Source: Methanomicrobiales archaeon
GTDB taxonomy: Archaea > Halobacteriota > Methanomicrobia > Methanomicrobiales > Methanospirillaceae
NCBI GenBank assembly: GCA_026394765.1
Contig: JAPKXQ010000081.1
Coordinates: 1 to 55,698 of the forward strand
Reading direction: 5' to 3'
Length of the DNA stretch: 55,698 nucleotides
A model generated the notes under the pieces. That model worked only from the letters and a program-made list of their open reading frames with translations, had not been told where the DNA came from and did no database searches. How positions within the stretch are numbered: the stretch's first letter is position 1; each line of letters starts with the position of its first letter. The translations under genes and the position numbers were made by a program. This document shows, piece after piece, positions 7,216 through 16,795 of this stretch.

Positions 7216-8907
7216 TTACCGGTGGGTGAAGTACGCCTTGACCGACCCGGTATCTGCACGGTCCACCCTGGCAAACCCAACCCTCTCAAACTGGACAACC
7301 CTGCCAAGTTCCTGCGCAACAACTGCTTCACAGAGCCCCTCCTGGTCACCTTCCGGTGTGTGCAGGGTGCAGTGGACAGCCGCGTCCCCGTCCGGGAGCC
7401 ACTGGACGATGGGGGCCTTTACTGCCCGCGCTTCTGCGAGGGACTCCCCTGCGTATTTTGCGCATATGGTACCTCCCACATCTTCAATACAGATATTGAA
7501 GAGGTCCTTGCAGCGCAGGAACCGACCTGGGACCGCCTCTGCCCCGGGGATGATGACATTCCCATTGAAGGGAAGAGTCCGGGTCCCAAGTGCGGGACTC
7601 CCTGGATGGAGGAGGGGATGAGCTACCTGGCAGGGGGCGTGAGCGACTGGTAAGCAGACCGGGTCGCGAACAAAGAAGTAACGGTTCGCTACAGGGTCCA
7701 CTATATCCCGGTTCTTTGCAAAGAGGTTCTCCCAGGAGAACTGGATATCCGTCTCACCGGTCCCTATCTCAAGGACTGCTGCCCGCACCGCATCCGGGGA
7801 GATCCCTCTTCGTGCGAGGGCTCGCAGTGTCCCAAGACGTATGTCGTCCCACCCTGCATAGGTGCCTTCCCTGATACCCTGCCTCATCTGGGACGTGGAT
7901 AGGATCACCCCTTCAATTCCCATCCTCCCATAGTGGACATAGACTGGGACTTCCCACCCGAAGTATGCAAAGATATATTGCTGGCGCCGTGTGTTTGCGA
8001 TATGGTCCTTACCCCTGATGACATGGGTTACACCGAGAAGGTGGTCGTCGATGGTGACTGAATAGTTCATCAGGGGGTAGACCTCGGCGTCCACTCTCGG
8101 ATGAATTGGGGACTTTAAGATCCTGAATGCCGGAAAATCGCGCATCGCAGGGTCAGGATGGTCGAGGTCGGTCTTCACACGGACTGTTGCCTCTCCCTCG
8201 TAGTAAGACCCGGCGAGCATATCTTCGAACCGGGCGAGGTTACTGTCCACGTCCCCTTTCCTACAGGGACACGCGGCCATCTTGTGCCGCAGTTCCTTAA
8301 AATGTTCGTTCTCGCACGTGCAGACATAAGCCCCGCCCAGGGCTATCAGGCGCCTGCAGTGATCGTAGTAGATGTCCAGCCTGTCGGACTGGTACACGAT
8401 ATCCGTGACATTTACCCCGAGCCAGCGGATGTCGTCCTGTACCATGCCATAGGCATCAGGGTCTACCCTTTTGGGGTCAGTGTCCTCGATCCTGAGGATG
8501 TACTTCCCCCCGTACTTCCTGACATAGGCATCATTTAAGAGTGCAGCCCTCGCATGGCCGAGGTGGAGGGGACCGCTCGGATTGGGGGCAAATCGCATCA
8601 CAACCCCAGTTGGTCCTACCTCTTCAAGAGGTGGCAGGGTCCGTTCTCGTGCACAAGACTCGCCCTCATCCAAATGGAGCCCTGGTGCAAGCTCGGCAAG
8701 GCGGATCTTTCGTGCATCGGGTGAGAGATCTGCGACCTCGGCGATCACCCCGGGAAGTGCGCCGGAAAGTTCTTTTGCCCTGGCACGCAGTCCGGGATGC
8801 TTCCCAAGGACCATTGCAAGGACCGCACCTGGCTGTGGGACATTCTCATGCCGCACGGCGTTTGCGAGAGCATGGACCAGGAGAGTCTCCCTTGTCGCAT
8901 CATCCAT
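7216..8907 (-). CDS. gltX: Glutamyl-tRNA synthetase (archaeal type)
   Basis: Charges tRNA-Glu, and in archaea also tRNA-Gln, with glutamate. 563 residues: an archaeal N-terminal helical extension (about 1-95), then the Rossmann core with NPSGPLHLGHARAALLND (HIGH-type motif, residues 115-118), RIEDTDPKRVDPDAY, a cysteine-bearing insertion (VCTCENEHF to CPCRKG), and LSTSQMRQGI as the KMSKS equivalent (a Gln sits where a Lys is frequent). The eukaryal/archaeal beta-barrel anticodon domain follows, ending in RVDRADTGSVKAYF. It is the last gene of the long minus-strand string, five bases after idsA. Confidence 0.95.
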   Translation of the reverse strand: MDDATRETLLVHALANAVRHENVPQPGAVLAMVLGKHPGLRARAKELSGALPGVIAEVADLSPDARKIRLAELAPGLHLDEGESCARERTLPPLEEVGPTGVVMRFAPNPSGPLHLGHARAALLNDAYVRKYGGKYILRIEDTDPKRVDPDAYGMVQDDIRWLGVNVTDIVYQSDRLDIYYDHCRRLIALGGAYVCTCENEHFKELRHKMAACPCRKGDVDSNLARFEDMLAGSYYEGEATVRVKTDLDHPDPAMRDFPAFRILKSPIHPRVDAEVYPLMNYSVTIDDHLLGVTHVIRGKDHIANTRRQQYIFAYFGWEVPVYVHYGRMGIEGVILSTSQMRQGIREGTYAGWDDIRLGTLRALARRGISPDAVRAAVLEIGTGETDIQFSWENLFAKNRDIVDPVANRYFFVRDPVCLPVAHAPCQVAHPLLHPGSPALGTRTLPFNGNVIIPGAEAVPGRFLRCKDLFNICIEDVGGTICAKYAGESLAEARAVKAPIVQWLPDGDAAVHCTLHTPEGDQEGLCEAVVAQELGRVVQFERVGFARVDRADTGSVKAYFTHR

Positions 8908-8911
8908 GTGG

Positions 8912-9874
8912 TCAGGCGCCCCTGGAGATGAAGAACTCCCCTATTGCTTTGAGCAGCTCCCGCTCCTCACTCATTGGAAGAGTGTTGAGCCTCCGGTTCC
9001 CATTGGCAACAAGATCAGATGCAGTTGCCAGTACAGAATTTATAACCCCAGATTTTTTTAGGGTCGTAAGCAGGGCGTCCATCTCCTTTGGATCAGAACA
9101 GTTACGGTATGGTGCGAGGTCGATCCCCGCCTCTTTTGCCCGGATAGAGATCAGCGTCTGTTTTCCCTCTCTAATGTCTGATCCTCTGTCTTTTCCACTC
9201 TCTCCTGCATCAGCGATGATGTCTATCAAGTCGTCCTGGATCTGAAATGCCATTCCCGTATAGATCCCGTAGTTGGTGAGGGCATCCACAACCCTGGAGG
9301 AACCCCCGGCAAGGGTGCCCCCTATTGCGGCTGCAGCTGCATAGAGGACTCCTGTCTTTTTCCTCACCATCTCGAGGTACTCCCCATCTGTCACATCGTC
9401 CCGTGTCTCAAAGGACATATCGAGGAACTGCCCCTGACAGATCTCCACGCTTGCCTTGGCAAGAATCGAAATTGCACGGACCTTTGATTCAGGGCTTGCG
9501 TCAGCGAGGCAGAGAAACTCAAAAGCACTCGCAAAGAGTACATCTCCGGCGAGGATCGCAGTGGGATTTCCCCACTTGGTATGGACTGTGGGCACCCCCC
9601 GGCGGAGTGTGTCCCCGTCCATGATGTCGTCATGGATCAGGGTGAAGGTATGCGTCAGTTCCAGGGCAAGGGCGGCAGGGAGGACGTCTGCTCCTGCGCC
9701 TTTCTTTATTGCACCTGCTGCGAGCGTGAGAACTGCAGGACGCAGCCGCTTGCCACCTGCCACAAGGAGGTGGGCACTTGCCAGAGAGAGACCTCCTGTT
9801 GCAGACCCAAAGTGGCGGTGGATGAACTTATCGATCTGCTCTTCATTCTCCTGCAGGTACTGGTCAAGGTCCAT
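8912..9874 (-). CDS. idsA: Geranylgeranyl/farnesyl diphosphate synthase (trans-polyprenyl synthase)
   Basis: Condenses IPP with allylic diphosphates to make the C20 chains of archaeal membrane lipids. 320 residues with GGKRLRP (substrate Lys/Arg), the first aspartate-rich motif HDDIMD (Asp 82, 83, 86), GDTLRRGVPT, and the second motif QDDLID. The residue five before the first motif is Phe77, a pattern that in archaeal enzymes limits products to about C20. It sits between RNase J and gltX, downstream of the mevalonate-pathway genes, in the usual euryarchaeal order. Product length is inferred. Confidence 0.92.
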   Translation of the reverse strand: MDLDQYLQENEEQIDKFIHRHFGSATGGLSLASAHLLVAGGKRLRPAVLTLAAGAIKKGAGADVLPAALALELTHTFTLIHDDIMDGDTLRRGVPTVHTKWGNPTAILAGDVLFASAFEFLCLADASPESKVRAISILAKASVEICQGQFLDMSFETRDDVTDGEYLEMVRKKTGVLYAAAAAIGGTLAGGSSRVVDALTNYGIYTGMAFQIQDDLIDIIADAGESGKDRGSDIREGKQTLISIRAKEAGIDLAPYRNCSDPKEMDALLTTLKKSGVINSVLATASDLVANGNRRLNTLPMSEERELLKAIGEFFISRGA

Positions 9875-9891
9875 CTTCTACCCTCCTCCTG

Positions 9892-11229
9892 TCACGCGAT
9901 CTTCACCCGCTGGCCATTTGACATGATATGGATGTCGTTGTGAAGGGTATATCCAAGGTCCTCTGAGAACTCCGCATATGCGGAAGCCATCCTGATATGA
10001 CCATGGGCCGGGACAATGTGTTGTGGGGTTAAGAGGTTGATGAACTCATAATGGTCCTCCCGGTAGCCATGCCCTGATACGTGGAGGTCAGGAAAGATTC
10101 GAGCTCCCGCCATATTGAGGTGGGCCTCCACGTAGTAGCGCTGGCCATAGTTCATCGGATTCGGGATGACTTTGGCACTGAATATCACTTTGTCACCCTT
10201 ATCTATCTTGTACGGGGTGTCGCCCTGCACGAGTCGTGTCAGGATGGACCCGGGTTCCCCCTGGTGTCCGGTGACGATGGGTAAAAACTTCTCCTTGCCT
10301 GCTTTCATCATACGACGCATCGTCCTGTCTACGGTGCGTCGGTTTCCAAACATGCTGGTTGTCTCGGGAAATGCCACGAGCTTCATCTGTTCGGCAGCGC
10401 TGCTGTAGCGCTCCATTGAACGACCTAGTAAGACTGGTTTTCGACCTATCTCGTGGGCACACTCTGCGATAGTCTTCACTCTCGCAATATGGGAGGAGAA
10501 GGTGGAGACTAGGATGGCGTTCTTGTCGTCCTCATAACTCGTGATAGTGTCCCTGACAAGATCCCGGGCGATCCGCTCGCTTGGAGCGCGGCCCCGTTGT
10601 TCCACATAGGTGGCTTCTACAATGAGGGCAATGACCCCTTCTTTACCGATCTGGCGGAGGCGTCCGAAGTCTGGGGGGTCCCCGATAACTGGGGTACGGT
10701 CCAGTTTATAGTCGCAAGCATAGACTATCGCCCCGCTTGGAGTATGGAGCACCGCAGTCACCGTATCGATGATGCTGTGCTGCATCCTCACAAACTCAAG
10801 GGTGAGGTTCTGGGACAGGGTGTAACGTTGCCCTGACTTTAAGGCAAAAAGTTTGTTATTCACTCCGAACTTCTGTTCCCCTGCGATCTGTTGCCTGATC
10901 AGCTCGGTGGTATAGGGGGTACTGATGATTGGGGCATTGTACCGGTGTGCGAGTTTAGGGACCGCCCCTATGTGGTCCAGGTGGCCGTGGGTACAGACGA
11001 TCGCCTTCACTGTACCTTCCACGGTGTTCATCATCGTATCGTCGGGGATCGCCTTCATCTGGATGAGGTCCAGAGAGTGCATATTCTCGACCTCTGCGTC
11101 CTCATGGATCATCACCTGGTCCAGACGAAGCCCCATGTCAAATATGACAATCTCTTTCCCGCAGCGGACGGCGGTCATATTCCTCCCGACCTCGTTGTAG
11201 CCGCCAACTGCAATGATCTCAATATCCAT
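9892..11229 (-). CDS. rnj: Ribonuclease J (metallo-beta-lactamase/beta-CASP RNase)
   Basis: Predicted 5'-3' exo/endoribonuclease acting in RNA turnover in the cytosol. 445 residues from ATG 11229, beginning MDIEIIAVGGYNEVGRNMTA. The Zn-binding motif HGHLDHIGA lies at residues 81-86 and on. Further motifs are the ACDYKLD strand, the beta-CASP segment STFSSHIARVKTI, VTGHQGEPGSILTRL, and the C-terminal VSGHGYREDHYEFI and VPAHGHIRM. A longer frame to 11262 exists, but ATG 11229 matches the family and overlaps the 3' end of fni by 11 bases. It is part of the isoprenoid-RNase J-idsA gene string common in Euryarchaeota. Confidence 0.93.
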   Translation of the reverse strand: MDIEIIAVGGYNEVGRNMTAVRCGKEIVIFDMGLRLDQVMIHEDAEVENMHSLDLIQMKAIPDDTMMNTVEGTVKAIVCTHGHLDHIGAVPKLAHRYNAPIISTPYTTELIRQQIAGEQKFGVNNKLFALKSGQRYTLSQNLTLEFVRMQHSIIDTVTAVLHTPSGAIVYACDYKLDRTPVIGDPPDFGRLRQIGKEGVIALIVEATYVEQRGRAPSERIARDLVRDTITSYEDDKNAILVSTFSSHIARVKTIAECAHEIGRKPVLLGRSMERYSSAAEQMKLVAFPETTSMFGNRRTVDRTMRRMMKAGKEKFLPIVTGHQGEPGSILTRLVQGDTPYKIDKGDKVIFSAKVIPNPMNYGQRYYVEAHLNMAGARIFPDLHVSGHGYREDHYEFINLLTPQHIVPAHGHIRMASAYAEFSEDLGYTLHNDIHIMSNGQRVKIA

Positions 11230-12327
11230 TATCAACCTCTGCGAAACGCCCGACCATGTCACCGGTCTTTCCGGTGATTGTGGCCGGCACTGATCTCAAG
11301 TCTGAAATATTCTGTGCTCCGGTCAAGAACATCGCGACACGGAGCTGCCGCAGGTATCCATTCATCGTCCTGCAGACCTCTTCTTCCCCTTCCAGGGCCG
11401 GTTGGACCAGAGGGCGTGCCGCACCACAGACCCCTGCCCCAAGCGCGATAGCCTTTGCAATGTCAAGCCCGCTCCTGATCCCGCCAGTGGCGATGACCGG
11501 CCCTCCCAGTCTGGCCACTTCGATCAGGCTCACCACGGTGGGGATCCCCCAGCTGTCAAAGACACGCCCAAGTGCTGAGCGCTCCATATCACCCGATGAG
11601 CCCCACATGGAAATGAGCCCCACATGGAAGCCCTCCTCCCCTCCACTGCTGCCCAGGATGTACCCCCAAACCCGCCGATATCAACCGCGGCGGCTCCTGC
11701 ATCAAAGCAGGCAGCAGCGACGGTAGATGATAGGCCATTTCCTGTCTCTTTCACGATAACCGGGGTGGACGTGGCCTCACAGAGCTCGTGGAGGACGGCG
11801 AGGCACCCCCTTGCATCACATTCCCCTTCGGGTTGGATGGCCTCCTGGAGGAAGTTAAGATGGATAGCAATTGCATCGGCATCGATCATTGATACCGCGT
11901 GTTCGGCCCAGGCAATGCCATGGTCTCGTAACTGCACGATACCAAGGTTTGCGATGAGAAATGCTTGAGGTGCCGCATCCCGGACGACTGAAAATGTATC
12001 CGCGAGTGAGGGGTCTTCGAGTGCGGCCCGTTGTGAACCGACCCCCATCCCGACGCCCAGTTTCTCGGCAGCTGCTGCGAGCCTTCTGTTGACTTCTCTG
12101 GTCTCCGGGTGCCCCCCGGTCATTGCTGATATCAGGAAGGGGGCCTGGAGGGTATGACCAAGGAAAGTGACCTGGAGGTCGATTTCATCCATACTGCACT
12201 CAGGGAGTGCATTATGGAGGAGCAGTACATCATCGAACCCCGGAGACCCGCGTTCGACATCGTCTCCAGCACACATCATGAGGTGGTCGAGTTTGCGGGG
12301 CGAGGTATGGTTTTCTCTGTTCGTCAT
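11219..12327 (-). pseudogene. fni: Type 2 isopentenyl-diphosphate delta-isomerase, frameshifted by a 17-bp duplication
   Basis: FMN-dependent isomerase of IPP and DMAPP. ATG at 12327 follows GGGGGATGAG closely. The frame reads RKLDHLMMC, GFDDVLLLHNALPE, ISAMTGGHPETREVNRRLA, GMGVGSQRAAL, VKETGNGLSSTVAAACFDAG and DIGGFGGTSWAAVEGRRASM. It then leaves frame at about 11600-11629. The C-terminal part continues in the next frame: SSGDMERSALGRVFDSWGIP, VIATGGIRSGLDIAKAIALGA and ending FAEVDNGY. The switch coincides exactly with a tandem 17-bp repeat; removing one copy restores a 363-residue protein of normal length. Because the isomerase should be needed for lipid synthesis, a sequencing or assembly error is as likely as real inactivation. 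Both halves are otherwise well conserved. Neighbours are ipk and rnj. Confidence 0.9.
11596..11629. repeat. 17-bp perfect tandem duplication inside fni
   Basis: The unit ATGAGCCCCACATGGAA occurs twice back to back (11596-11612 and 11613-11629). 17 is not a multiple of three, so the second copy shifts the reading frame of fni. Deleting either copy rejoins the two frames at SMWG-SSGD with no other change. Confidence 0.95.
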
Positions 12328-12328
12328 C

Positions 12329-13087
12329 TCATCCCCCGTGGATATGGGTCCCCCCATGGGGAGAACCGTCGAGGAAATCACCGATGCGGGAGACGTGAAA
12401 GATCTCAGATGGGACCCCTTCACGTGCGAGGACTACAAGTTCGCTCAGTTTTCCTGCCATTCCACCCGTCACGTCGGTAAAGGTTGACCCTTTTATGGTG
12501 GTGGAAGGGAGATCCCCTGGGGTCAGATTCGGGATGACCTCTCCATCTCTCGAGAGTACCCCTGCCACGTCGGTGGCAAGCCCAACCCTCTGAATGCCAA
12601 GTGCGGGGGCGAGGGTCCGAACGAGGCGGTCTCCTGATAGGATACTGGCACCACGGGTGCGGTCCATCACCACATCGCCATGGAGTACAGGGACAATGCC
12701 GAGATCGATCATCACACCGAGCTGCTCGGTAGTTGCGGCAACTATGTCTCCATCCTCTATGAAATACGCGCCAAGTGGCGAGATCCCTATAGCATCCACG
12801 TCATGTTCACGGAGTCCTGTCACAACCGCGTCATTCAAGCGGCGAACTGCCCGGTGGGTCTCTCCGACACCCCTGCGATTATTGGCATTGATACCACCCG
12901 TTATCCCATACCGTGCGGCCTCGGGGTGACCACAGGACCCTGCCCCATGGACCAGGAGCAGTGGTACATCAGGGCGGCGTGCAACCTCTCCTGCTATCGC
13001 ATCGATGGTCCTGGTATCGATCGCCCCCGAAAGTCCCTTACTGGTAACGACACTCCCTCCCAGCTTCAGGATCACCCTAGGTGACAT
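12329..13087 (-). CDS. ipk: Isopentenyl phosphate kinase
   Basis: Phosphorylates isopentenyl phosphate to IPP in the archaeal mevalonate pathway. 252 residues of the amino-acid-kinase fold: MSPRVILKLGGSVVT at the N-terminus, the HGAGSCGH segment with the family's catalytic/substrate His (His54), ILSGDRLVRTLA, and DVTGGMAGKLSEL, the ATP-site lysine motif. It overlaps the mvk end by 11 bases and stops one base before fni begins, so mvk-ipk-fni form a tightly coupled isoprenoid operon. Confidence 0.95.
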   Translation of the reverse strand: MSPRVILKLGGSVVTSKGLSGAIDTRTIDAIAGEVARRPDVPLLLVHGAGSCGHPEAARYGITGGINANNRRGVGETHRAVRRLNDAVVTGLREHDVDAIGISPLGAYFIEDGDIVAATTEQLGVMIDLGIVPVLHGDVVMDRTRGASILSGDRLVRTLAPALGIQRVGLATDVAGVLSRDGEVIPNLTPGDLPSTTIKGSTFTDVTGGMAGKLSELVVLAREGVPSEIFHVSRIGDFLDGSPHGGTHIHGG

Positions 13088-13949
13088 CTCTCTCCTTTCT
13101 AACTCCTTCGGGGTCCATGGTGGTGATGATAGCCCGCCCTTCTGCAGTTTCTATAGCCTTTGCAACTCGGTTCTTGACAGTTCTGGGGCAGATCGCAATC
13201 ATGCAACCGCCCCCGCCAGCGCCTGTTGTCTTGGCCCCAAGCGCCCCGGCACTCCTCGCGGCGAGGACAAGGCGGGTGAGTGAGGGGTGGCCCACACCGA
13301 GCACATCAAGGAGCGCGTGGTTCATGTTCATGTACCTCCCAAGCTGGCTCTGGTCCTGAAGGTACCTGAGCGCACCCATAGTGACACCCTCAATAGCGTC
13401 CATCACCGGGTTGCAGATATCAGGCTGTCGTTTCCTGAGTTCTGCGACCATCTCGACCATCTTGCCGGTGCTATGAGAGACCATTGTGTTTCCTATCACC
13501 ATGTTGAAGTTCTGGGGCGGGAGGCGCCTCCTTTGGGTGCCCAGGATCAGGATAAGGCCTCCAAATGTGGCCACAGAGGTGTCAGTGGGACTTGCTTTCC
13601 CGCCCTGGACCCGTTTTTCGATAAGAAATGCGGAATTTGCGACCTCTTCTTGAGAAAATCCAAGCGAGAACTCATCATTTATCGCCGAGACTGTCGCAAC
13701 AGTCACTGCAGCCGAAGACCCCAGTCCAGAAGAGCTGGGGATCTGGGAGTTCACATAGACACTTCCCTTCACCCCCATCTCCTCGAAGCACCCGTCGATA
13801 TAGGGGGACCGTGCATGGTGCATCACTTTGCTCTTTCTGACCGTCACATAGACCCGTGGCCTGATTGCCATTGCAATCCCTGGCTTGCCATACACTACGG
13901 CATGCTCCCCAAAGAGGAACACCTTGCCAGGTGCACTCCAGGTCGCCAC
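13077..13949 (-). CDS. mvk: Mevalonate kinase
   Basis: GHMP-family kinase that phosphorylates mevalonate. 290 residues: SAPGKVFLFGEHAVVYGKPG (substrate-binding N-terminus), the ATP loop QIPSSSGLGSSAAVTVA, KASPTDTSVATFGG (catalytic Asp region) and the C-terminal GAKTTGAGGGGCMIAICP. The start codon is GTG at 13949, overlapping the TAG of the MEMO gene by one base; no ATG occurs nearby in frame and the protein begins at the family's usual position. Downstream it overlaps ipk. Confidence 0.95.
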   Translation of the reverse strand: MATWSAPGKVFLFGEHAVVYGKPGIAMAIRPRVYVTVRKSKVMHHARSPYIDGCFEEMGVKGSVYVNSQIPSSSGLGSSAAVTVATVSAINDEFSLGFSQEEVANSAFLIEKRVQGGKASPTDTSVATFGGLILILGTQRRRLPPQNFNMVIGNTMVSHSTGKMVEMVAELRKRQPDICNPVMDAIEGVTMGALRYLQDQSQLGRYMNMNHALLDVLGVGHPSLTRLVLAARSAGALGAKTTGAGGGGCMIAICPRTVKNRVAKAIETAEGRAIITTMDPEGVRKERDVT

Positions 13950-14752
13950 TACACCACCGCGAGTGCTGCGTACCCCACAACCTCACTGGTGTCTCCTGTA
14001 ACATCGCCGCTGGTCGCGTACTGAACCAGATGCCCGGTCTTTGCACCGAGCCCAATGCAGATACGGCACATCGCTGCGACGGGCCCAAACCCACAGGCAC
14101 TCACCGAGAGTCCCTCAATCCTCCGGTAGAACTCTTCAATGTCAAGGTTACTGAGTGCCTCAATCACGTAAAGGTCATTTTGCCGTGCAATTGCGGCAGG
14201 AATATAGTGAGAGAAGTCACTCGATGCGATAACCCGGATGTCCCGGTGGGGGTTGGCCACCACGCTGCGGATCCCAGCAAGAATGCGCTCTGCAAGGTCT
14301 TTTGCACTCTCTATGTCCTGCCTGCCCATGAGCACTGGCAAGATCCGTGCACGGGGGAAACGGTACTTGATAAATGGCATCTGAACTTCGAGTGAGTTCT
14401 CAGGGGCCTGGTGCGACAGTTCATCGACCATAACATCACAGGCCTCACCAAGAACTGTATCAGAGTCCAGGATACCGATCGGGGTCTCCCAGGGAACTAG
14501 GGAGATCGAAGTGGTAAACCCCCGGTGGCTTGGGCCGATTACCAGAAATGTCCCTTCAAACAAGGGATCGATCTGGGCAAATGCCCTTCCTGCAACCGCT
14601 CCTGAGTAGGGATACCCGGCATGAGGGGATATGATGCCGGTTGCATTCAGACCTGCTGCCCTTCCTGCAAAGAATTTTTCGAGGAGCTGCTCCAGGTGAC
14701 TCGGTTCCCTAGGGTAGAACATCCCCGCCATGGTGCTTGTCCGGACTTTCAT
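13949..14752 (-). CDS. MEMO1 family protein (AmmeMemoRadiSam system protein B)
   Basis: Member of the MEMO/extradiol-dioxygenase-like family found in archaea beside isoprenoid genes; the biochemical role is not established. About 267 residues with MAGMFYP, ISPHAGYPYSG, VIGPSHRGF, PENSLEVQMPF, IASSDFSHY and SACGFGPVAA. The conserved His of PHAG and PSH and the Cys of SACG match positions proposed to bind metal in MEMO1. ATG 14752 is taken rather than the GTG at 14770. It lies between rps2 and mvk, its conserved archaeal context, and its TAG overlaps the mvk GTG. Confidence 0.9.
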   Translation of the reverse strand: MKVRTSTMAGMFYPREPSHLEQLLEKFFAGRAAGLNATGIISPHAGYPYSGAVAGRAFAQIDPLFEGTFLVIGPSHRGFTTSISLVPWETPIGILDSDTVLGEACDVMVDELSHQAPENSLEVQMPFIKYRFPRARILPVLMGRQDIESAKDLAERILAGIRSVVANPHRDIRVIASSDFSHYIPAAIARQNDLYVIEALSNLDIEEFYRRIEGLSVSACGFGPVAAMCRICIGLGAKTGHLVQYATSGDVTGDTSEVVGYAALAVV

Positions 14753-14781
14753 GGGACTTGTTTCCACCACGCAATTAGGTT

Positions 14782-15390
14782 TTAATAATCTGTCTCGAAG
14801 TCTTCCAGCGTGAGTGAGGTGGTGAAACCTCGGAGTCTGAGGACCTCGCGGGCAAGGAGGTAGTACACCATCGAGAGTGCTTTACGCCCCTTGTTGTTGG
14901 TAGGGATGACGAGGTCGACGAAACTCGTCATGTTGTTCGTATCTGCGAGGGCGACAACCGTGATACCTGCTTGCACCGCCTCTTTGATCACCTGAGCATC
15001 ACCCATCGGGTCGGTGACGATGACTACGCCAGGCTCGATGTACCCATCCAGGTGCTGGTTGGTGAGCATCCCGGGGATATACCTCCCAGTGGCTGAAATG
15101 CCACCGATCACATCAGCAAACTTCTTTGCAGGGAACTGCCCGTACTGTCGGGAAGTGACCACCAGGACATGGGGTGCATCATATTGGTTGATGAACCGTG
15201 CTGCGGTCTTTATCCTCTCGTCAGTAGCCCTGATGTCGAGGATATAGAGGCCATCTCCCCTCACGCGGTAGATGAACCTCTTCATGTCTTTGCTCTTCTG
15301 CTGCGTCCCGATGTGAACCCCTGCCGCGAGGTACTCCTCCACCGGGACGAGTGGCTCCTTGAGTTCTATCTCCATCTCATTCTCTGTCAT
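14782..15390 (-). CDS. rps2: 30S ribosomal protein S2
   Basis: Small-subunit ribosomal protein (uS2). 202 residues with the archaeal hallmarks [75 protein letters not shown] and [19 protein letters not shown]. Its ATG overlaps the enolase stop by four bases, the usual eno-rps2 coupling in Euryarchaeota. Confidence 0.96.
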   Translation of the reverse strand: MTENEMEIELKEPLVPVEEYLAAGVHIGTQQKSKDMKRFIYRVRGDGLYILDIRATDERIKTAARFINQYDAPHVLVVTSRQYGQFPAKKFADVIGGISATGRYIPGMLTNQHLDGYIEPGVVIVTDPMGDAQVIKEAVQAGITVVALADTNNMTSFVDLVIPTNNKGRKALSMVYYLLAREVLRLRGFTTSLTLEDFETDY

Positions 15391-16583
15391 GCGATTATCT
15401 CCTCGATTCGGATGAGTTCATTCAGTTTCGCAGCCCTTTCTCCACCCACCGCCCCGGTCTTTAAGAATATACAGTGGAACGCGGTAGCAAGGTGGGAGAT
15501 GGTGGCATCAGTCGTCTCCCCTGACCGATGACTCATCACAGTGTCCATCCCGTGCGTATGCGCGAGATGAACTGCCCCGTAGGTATCGGTGAGAGTCCCG
15601 ATCTGGTTTGGTTTGATAAGGACACAGTTGGCGGAATCCATGTCGATCCCCTCCTGTATCCGGGAAGGGTTGGTCACAAAGATGTCGTCGCCGCATATGA
15701 GGCAGTGGTCTCCCACCAGGGAGGTCAAGTCCGCAAAGCCCTCGAAGTCATCCTCATGAAGCGGGTCTTCGACATATATGAGGTCGAATTTGTCGATGAG
15801 ACCTGCAATGTACTCAATCTGCTCTTCTGTCGAACGAGTCCCGGAACGGTAGCGGTATACATCCGATTCAGGATCCCAGAACTGGCTTGCAGCCACATCG
15901 AGCCCTATCTCGACCTTGATCCCCCGTTCATCAGAGACCAGTCCTGCCGCCTCAGTCACGATCTCGAATGCTTCAAGGTCTGATATTGCAGGTGCCCATG
16001 CACCTTCATCTCCCTTGCCGCAGTTCTTCCCCCTCTTCCTGAGGATGTCACGCACTGCCTTGTGAACTGCAGCATTGGAAAAGACAGCCTCCCGCGTATC
16101 TGCCGCACCACCTGGGACCACGAGGAACTCCTGGATCTCAGTAGATCCCTCTGCGTGTGCCCCACCACCGATCACGTTCCCGAGCGGAAGAGGGAGCGTG
16201 GTGGCGTAGATGCCACCGAGGTACGAGAAGAGTTCCAGCCCTAATGCCGATGCAGCAGCATTTGCATTCGCAAGAGAGAGTGCCACCGCGATGTTCCCGC
16301 CTATCGTCTGGAAGTTCCCGGTCCCATCGATCTCGCGTAGTCTGGCATCGAATGAGACCTGGTCTCTTGCATCCTCGCCAATGAGGCTGGGAATTACCCG
16401 GGCGTTTGCATCATCTATTGCATCGCCTGGTGGTCGCACCACTGCCTCAAGCCGGCCTGTACTGGCCCCGCTTGGCGCGCAAGCCCTGCCGAACCCGTGG
16501 GTGGTGTGGATGTCTGCCTCAATGGTTGGGTTTCCCCGGCTGTCAAGAATTGTCCGCAGCCGGATATCTGTAATAGTGGTCGT
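15387..16583 (-). CDS. eno: Enolase (phosphopyruvate hydratase) with apparent ACG start codon
   Basis: Interconverts 2-phosphoglycerate and phosphoenolpyruvate. About 398 residues: [20 protein letters not shown] at the N-terminus, PSGASTG, a GGGAHAEG loop, [31 protein letters not shown] (catalytic Lys) and [10 protein letters not shown]. The frame upstream of this N-terminus is closed by TGA 15 bases before a GGAGG sequence. Between that stop and the conserved LDSRGNP there is no ATG, GTG or TTG. ACG at 16581-16583 falls ten bases after GGAGG, exactly where family members have ATG. The start is therefore ACG, or the base is an error or mutation. The Shine-Dalgarno lies inside the end of rpoK; the stop overlaps rps2. 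Confidence 0.93.
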   Translation of the reverse strand, partial: TTTITDIRLRTILDSRGNPTIEADIHTTHGFGRACAPSGASTGRLEAVVRPPGDAIDDANARVIPSLIGEDARDQVSFDARLREIDGTGNFQTIGGNIAVALSLANANAAASALGLELFSYLGGIYATTLPLPLGNVIGGGAHAEGSTEIQEFLVVPGGAADTREAVFSNAAVHKAVRDILRKRGKNCGKGDEGAWAPAISDLEAFEIVTEAAGLVSDERGIKVEIGLDVAASQFWDPESDVYRYRSGTRSTEEQIEYIAGLIDKFDLIYVEDPLHEDDFEGFADLTSLVGDHCLICGDDIFVTNPSRIQEGIDMDSANCVLIKPNQIGTLTDTYGAVHLAHTHGMDTVMSHRSGETTDATISHLATAFHCIFLKTGAVGGERAAKLNELIRIEEIIA

Positions 16584-16590
16584 AGCGCTC

Positions 16591-16758
16591 CTACCTCCTC
16601 TTCACCGTGATGGGAATGACGTCGTGCTGGAACTCCTCAATTGCGATCTCTAGAGGGTCTATTTTATCGGTCCTGATAAGGAGCGGGGCACCCATAGATA
16701 TCTGTAGAGCCCTTGCTCCAATGATCCGGGCTCGTTCATACCGGGTGAATGACTGCAT
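16591..16758 (-). CDS. rpoK: DNA-directed RNA polymerase subunit K (Rpb6/omega homologue)
   Basis: Small RNA polymerase subunit that aids assembly of the core enzyme. 55 residues starting [20 protein letters not shown], with the conserved SMGAPLLI and IAIEEF and a basic end. The short length is normal for archaeal RpoK. It lies between tRNA-Pro and eno; its 3' end carries the ribosome binding site of eno. Confidence 0.93.
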   Translation of the reverse strand: MQSFTRYERARIIGARALQISMGAPLLIRTDKIDPLEIAIEEFQHDVIPITVKRR

Positions 16759-16795
16759 CGTCAATCCTCAAAACACAACAATCCAATCTTATGAA

